Shown: one piece after another, positions 61,268 to 64,000 of the stretch | Layout of the letters: every line of letters starts with the position of its first letter | Numbering within the stretch: position 1 is the first letter of the stretch | Assembly (NCBI GenBank): GCA_950295325.1 | Contig: OX485809.1 | Span: forward strand, 10,728,001-10,792,000 | Direction: 5' to 3' | Origin: Polytrichum commune | Taxonomy: Eukaryota; Streptophyta; Polytrichopsida; Polytrichales; Polytrichaceae | Length of the DNA stretch: 64,000 bases | Notes under the pieces: generated by a model | Told to the model about the DNA's origin: nothing | Databases searched by the model: none | The model's input: the letters and a program-made list of their open reading frames with translations, nothing else | Made by a program: the position numbers and the translations under genes

Positions 61268-62156
61268 TCCACCTTTAAGGAATTGGAAGTATGCAACAAC
61301 TTGTAAGAAGGCGCGAATGTAGTCGTCCACGGTAGCAACGTATAGGTCTCCACCCTTGTTGCCGGAGGCTTGAAGCCACTTGTTGTGGACGGACTCCGCA
61401 AGATTGCACGACGGCATCTCGGCCAACTGGTCTGGGGTCAATACCTTTTCCTGATTGAAAAAATGGAGTATTAGAGCAAGCACAGAAACATGAAAATAAT
61501 GAAAGGAAAAAACAAGAAAGAAAGAGAAGGGAGATGTACCAGTTCCATGAAACCACCCCATTGAAGGTAGCGGAAGTGCCAAAAAGCAAGCCATAGCTGG
61601 AGGTGCTTGAGACCGTCTTCACTTGTACAATTCGACGAAGACCACCAAGCCTTGATAGCTAGGTACCTAGTCTCGGCCTCTTCCATAGACGACGCATTCC
61701 GATATTGAAGGCAAAGGTGTCTATGTTGGTCTTGTAACTCATGTTTAATATACGATTTTGTATGTTTCTCGAGCGATTGTTTCCAATGAAAATAACAGGT
61801 GCGCTCACGGCCCTCCAGTGGAACTTTAGGATCTCCTGAACCATACACAATTCGCACAGCGTTCCAATTGGCTTGGGCACTGTCTGCCATGAAGCCAATG
61901 AAGTTTGGATGTGGGACACCGTGCCGGGCCATGACTTGGTTGAGGTTCTGCCAGAAAAGAACTTGAGCATCCTTGTCCTCGGATTGGAAGTCGCAGCAAG
62001 CGATGGTCATGATGCGCTGGTAGGTACCGTCGTATACGTGGCAGGCCATGGTGGTCCACTTGGCGACGCGTTTGACATGGTCAGACATCATCCAAGCATG
62101 CTCGATATCCCCACCAGGTTGCATACGCTTAACCAAGTCGACCCCACTACCAAGGC
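61268..62156 (-). pseudogene. MULE-type transposase, catalytic part
   Basis: Minus strand. From 62156: SGVDLVKRMQPGGDIEHAWM, then KWTTMACHVYDGTYQRIMTI and ACCDFQSEDKDAQ (probable Asp), NFIGFMADSAQANWNAVRIV (Asp of MADSAQ), RERTCYFHWKQSLEKHTKSY (Cys..His). An 89-bp intron (61451-61539, GT..AG) is inferred between GGFMEL and EKVLTPDQLAEM; the next exon gives NLAESVHNKWLQASG and VATVDDYIRAFLQVVAYFQF, then LKGG at the CACTA insertion. The pattern is that of MULE-like RNase H transposases. The 5' end is cut by an LTR at 62157, so the N-terminus is missing. Confidence 0.75.
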
Positions 62157-63130
62157 TGTCGCAACCCTTGCTAGGTCCCTTAATAATCTTGCCAATTTTC
62201 AATTCTAGCAAAGGTTACGAGTTGCTAACCCTTCGCATTCCGCCATGCTAATGGATAGCTCCTCTTACCCCGGACCAATAGTTCATAGGAGGGAACCAAC
62301 CCTCCTACTTTGCTTTCGGGACTCACCCCTTAATCGGTAACCCATTTCCCCAATGTGGACTTCCATCCATGGAAGTCCAATCCCATGTTGATCATCGCGT
62401 TGCCGGAGCAACACTACAACAACCCGAACCATACTAGGCAACTATGTCCTCACAATGGGCCAATGCCCATGGAGGCCGTGCCGTTCGGCCTCGGGTGGGT
62501 GAGGCCACACCACCTCACCCATATAAGCCTCTAGGACTCTACACGGAGCCCCTACCCCACCGCCAACCAACCTCTTGTCTCTCTACCAAGAGTTGGGGCC
62601 AAGTGGACATTTTCCCTTAGCTGCTGGGCCTAGAACCCCCCCAGCAGCTTCAGACCATCATAACTTCCTTGTATGATGTCTGATCATAACAACCAACCAC
62701 TCCATCCTCATCTACGCTTCACGTAGATGCCGATGGACTCCTTGCTTGCCCCATTCGGGCAAGGCTTGAGGAAGTTATGCCTGTTTGAACCTTGGCAGTC
62801 CCGGGAATCACTCCCAGGCACTGCTGTACCAGGGCGCTGTCCCGGGACAGCACCCCACTCAAATGGCCATAACTCCTAGCTCACACCTCCGATTGAGGTG
62901 ATCTTGAGCATTCTAGAATCACCACGCCATGAGCTACGCATAGCTCATGGCCTCACCCTCATGCCTCCTAGTCTTTGTGGGTGGGAGGCGTTCCCAACGC
63001 CCGGGGCCCTCACCCACACTAGGATCACTTGGGCCCTCTCACCAACGGCGCCACAAGTCCCGGGTGTCACTCCGGGGTCCCCCTTGTGCCCATGGTGTTT
63101 CGGGCACTCCTCATGGAGAGGTGCGCGACA
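62157..63130 (+). mobile_element. LTR, family 1, copy 6, without matching TSD
   Basis: 974 bp, TGTCGCAACC to GTGCGCGACA, all family palindromes present. Flanking 5-mers AAGGC (left) and CTCAC (right) differ, and the interrupted MULE reading frame does not resume on the right. It may be the left LTR of a longer element running out of the window, or a product of recombination between copies. The first bases to its right (CTCACCCCCACC) do not look like a usual TGG.. primer-binding site. Confidence 0.85.
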
Positions 63131-64000
63131 CTCACCCCCACCAAACGGAGTCGATGCCCTCATCGACTATACTCGTAGTCGGCACACCAATTCTCAAGTT
63201 GCCATCCTCTATGGTGCGGCATTGTGTTTACCTTAGGGCGCGACCCCCACAATGCATCTTCAAATTTGGCATGGTCCCAAAGGTGTCGTTCCTAGGTGGT
63301 CCGTTAGCGACCTTGGATCTCTCATCCAAGGACCTAACCTATACTAGACCCACCTACTTTGGGACTCACTTGGGTTGCCCCTCCTTTGGGGCCTCCCCCG
63401 TTAGGCTCCACTAGCCTAACATGACACATCTAGGCGAGACCTCAACGCTTCCACTAAGTTGTCTCGGTTGCAACTCCGAGATGGCTTTCCATTGTTAAGC
63501 CACGCCTCGATCGCACGGGGGTGATGCCAAGTCCCGCCCGACTCGGTTCCCACTTTGCTCTTTCGAGACATGGGTTCATGACTCCCATGCGCCAACTCTC
63601 GTTAGCTCGCGGGTAGCACTTTTATGAGCACGCGCCATCACCTTGTCCCCGCCCGGACAAGCCCACAACTAAGAAGTTTCTTGGTTTTATCCAAGGCCCC
63701 TCCAAGCCATGGCCCCCAATTACTCGGCTTACCCAACCTAGTTTGGCATGTCTATTCCCCCTCTTCCATTAACCAAACACAAGTACAAGACTAGGACCTC
63801 ATCTCATACTTTTCTCTTTGCACCACTAAAGTTTGGACTTTATTCCCTCAAGCCAAAGAACAAGTTCATGTTGTGGAGCAATTAACCTCGAAGCTAAGTG
63901 TGCTAGTAGCGTCTCTCCCCCACTAAAGGAGATTGATGTCCTCATCAATGCCTACGCTTCATTTTATTGGAATGTCTAGCCTTAGTTTCTTCAAAGTGCT
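63131..64000 (+). other. GC-richer DNA of unknown nature up to the window end
   Basis: Distinctly richer in C than the rest of the window. CCCCCACCAAACGGAGTCGATG at its start resembles CCCCCACTAAAGGAGATTGATG at about 63.92 kb in part (core CCCCCAC, GGAG, TGATG or CGATG). No ORF recognised. It could be the internal region of the retrotransposon whose LTR precedes it. Confidence 0.4.

Overview
This is a nuclear plant window: one well-preserved host gene in long AT-rich introns, surrounded by nested transposable elements. The host gene, at about 21.3-31.3 kb on the + strand, is a peroxisomal short-chain acyl-CoA oxidase of the ACX4 type. I can follow it through 12 coding exons, 437 residues, with all phases in register. 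The transposases (a DUF7869-like type and a MULE with a SWIM finger) resemble ones I recall from bryophytes, lycophytes and ferns, so a non-seed land plant is my weak guess. Nothing looks bacterial, organellar or viral.

Layout. 0.1-1.35 kb: a 79-bp tandem array with a palindromic core. 1.5-5.6 kb: a DUF7869-like transposase gene cut by a solo LTR. 6.4-7.0 kb (minus): a small unrecognised gene, here called the MGEK gene. 7.3-8.2 kb: an 84-bp minisatellite. 8.6-12 kb: MITEs, C-rich and G-rich arrays and hairpins. 12.9-17.3 kb: a decayed hAT transposase with a large insertion containing another solo LTR, with an inverted pair of MITEs on either side. 19.6-21.1 kb: small foldback elements, one directly upstream of ACX4. 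32-44 kb: MITEs, a pogo-like transposon remnant and sparse AT-rich DNA. 44.6-49.3 kb: two solo LTRs of a second family. 50-63.1 kb: a MULE-SWIM transposase gene and a second copy of the MGEK gene, broken by three solo-type LTRs and a 7.2-kb CACTA element that itself carries another solo LTR. 63.1-64 kb: GC-rich DNA of unknown nature.

The target-site duplications (TSDs) are the firmest evidence. Five family-1 LTRs have exact 5-bp TSDs (GAAGC, ATTTG, GTATA, CAGGA, ATTAG). A sixth does not and may be the edge of a longer element. Both family-2 LTRs have exact TSDs (GTGTG, TTCCA). The CACTA element has TSD TCC and the pogo-like element has TA.

The most unusual points are: (1) the same small MGEK gene sits convergently next to two unrelated transposases; (2) the family-1 LTR is packed with perfect palindromes; (3) the ACX4-like protein has Asp where the family has its catalytic Glu, and one GC-AG intron. 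Alignments were made by eye and family names come from remembered motifs; no search was run.
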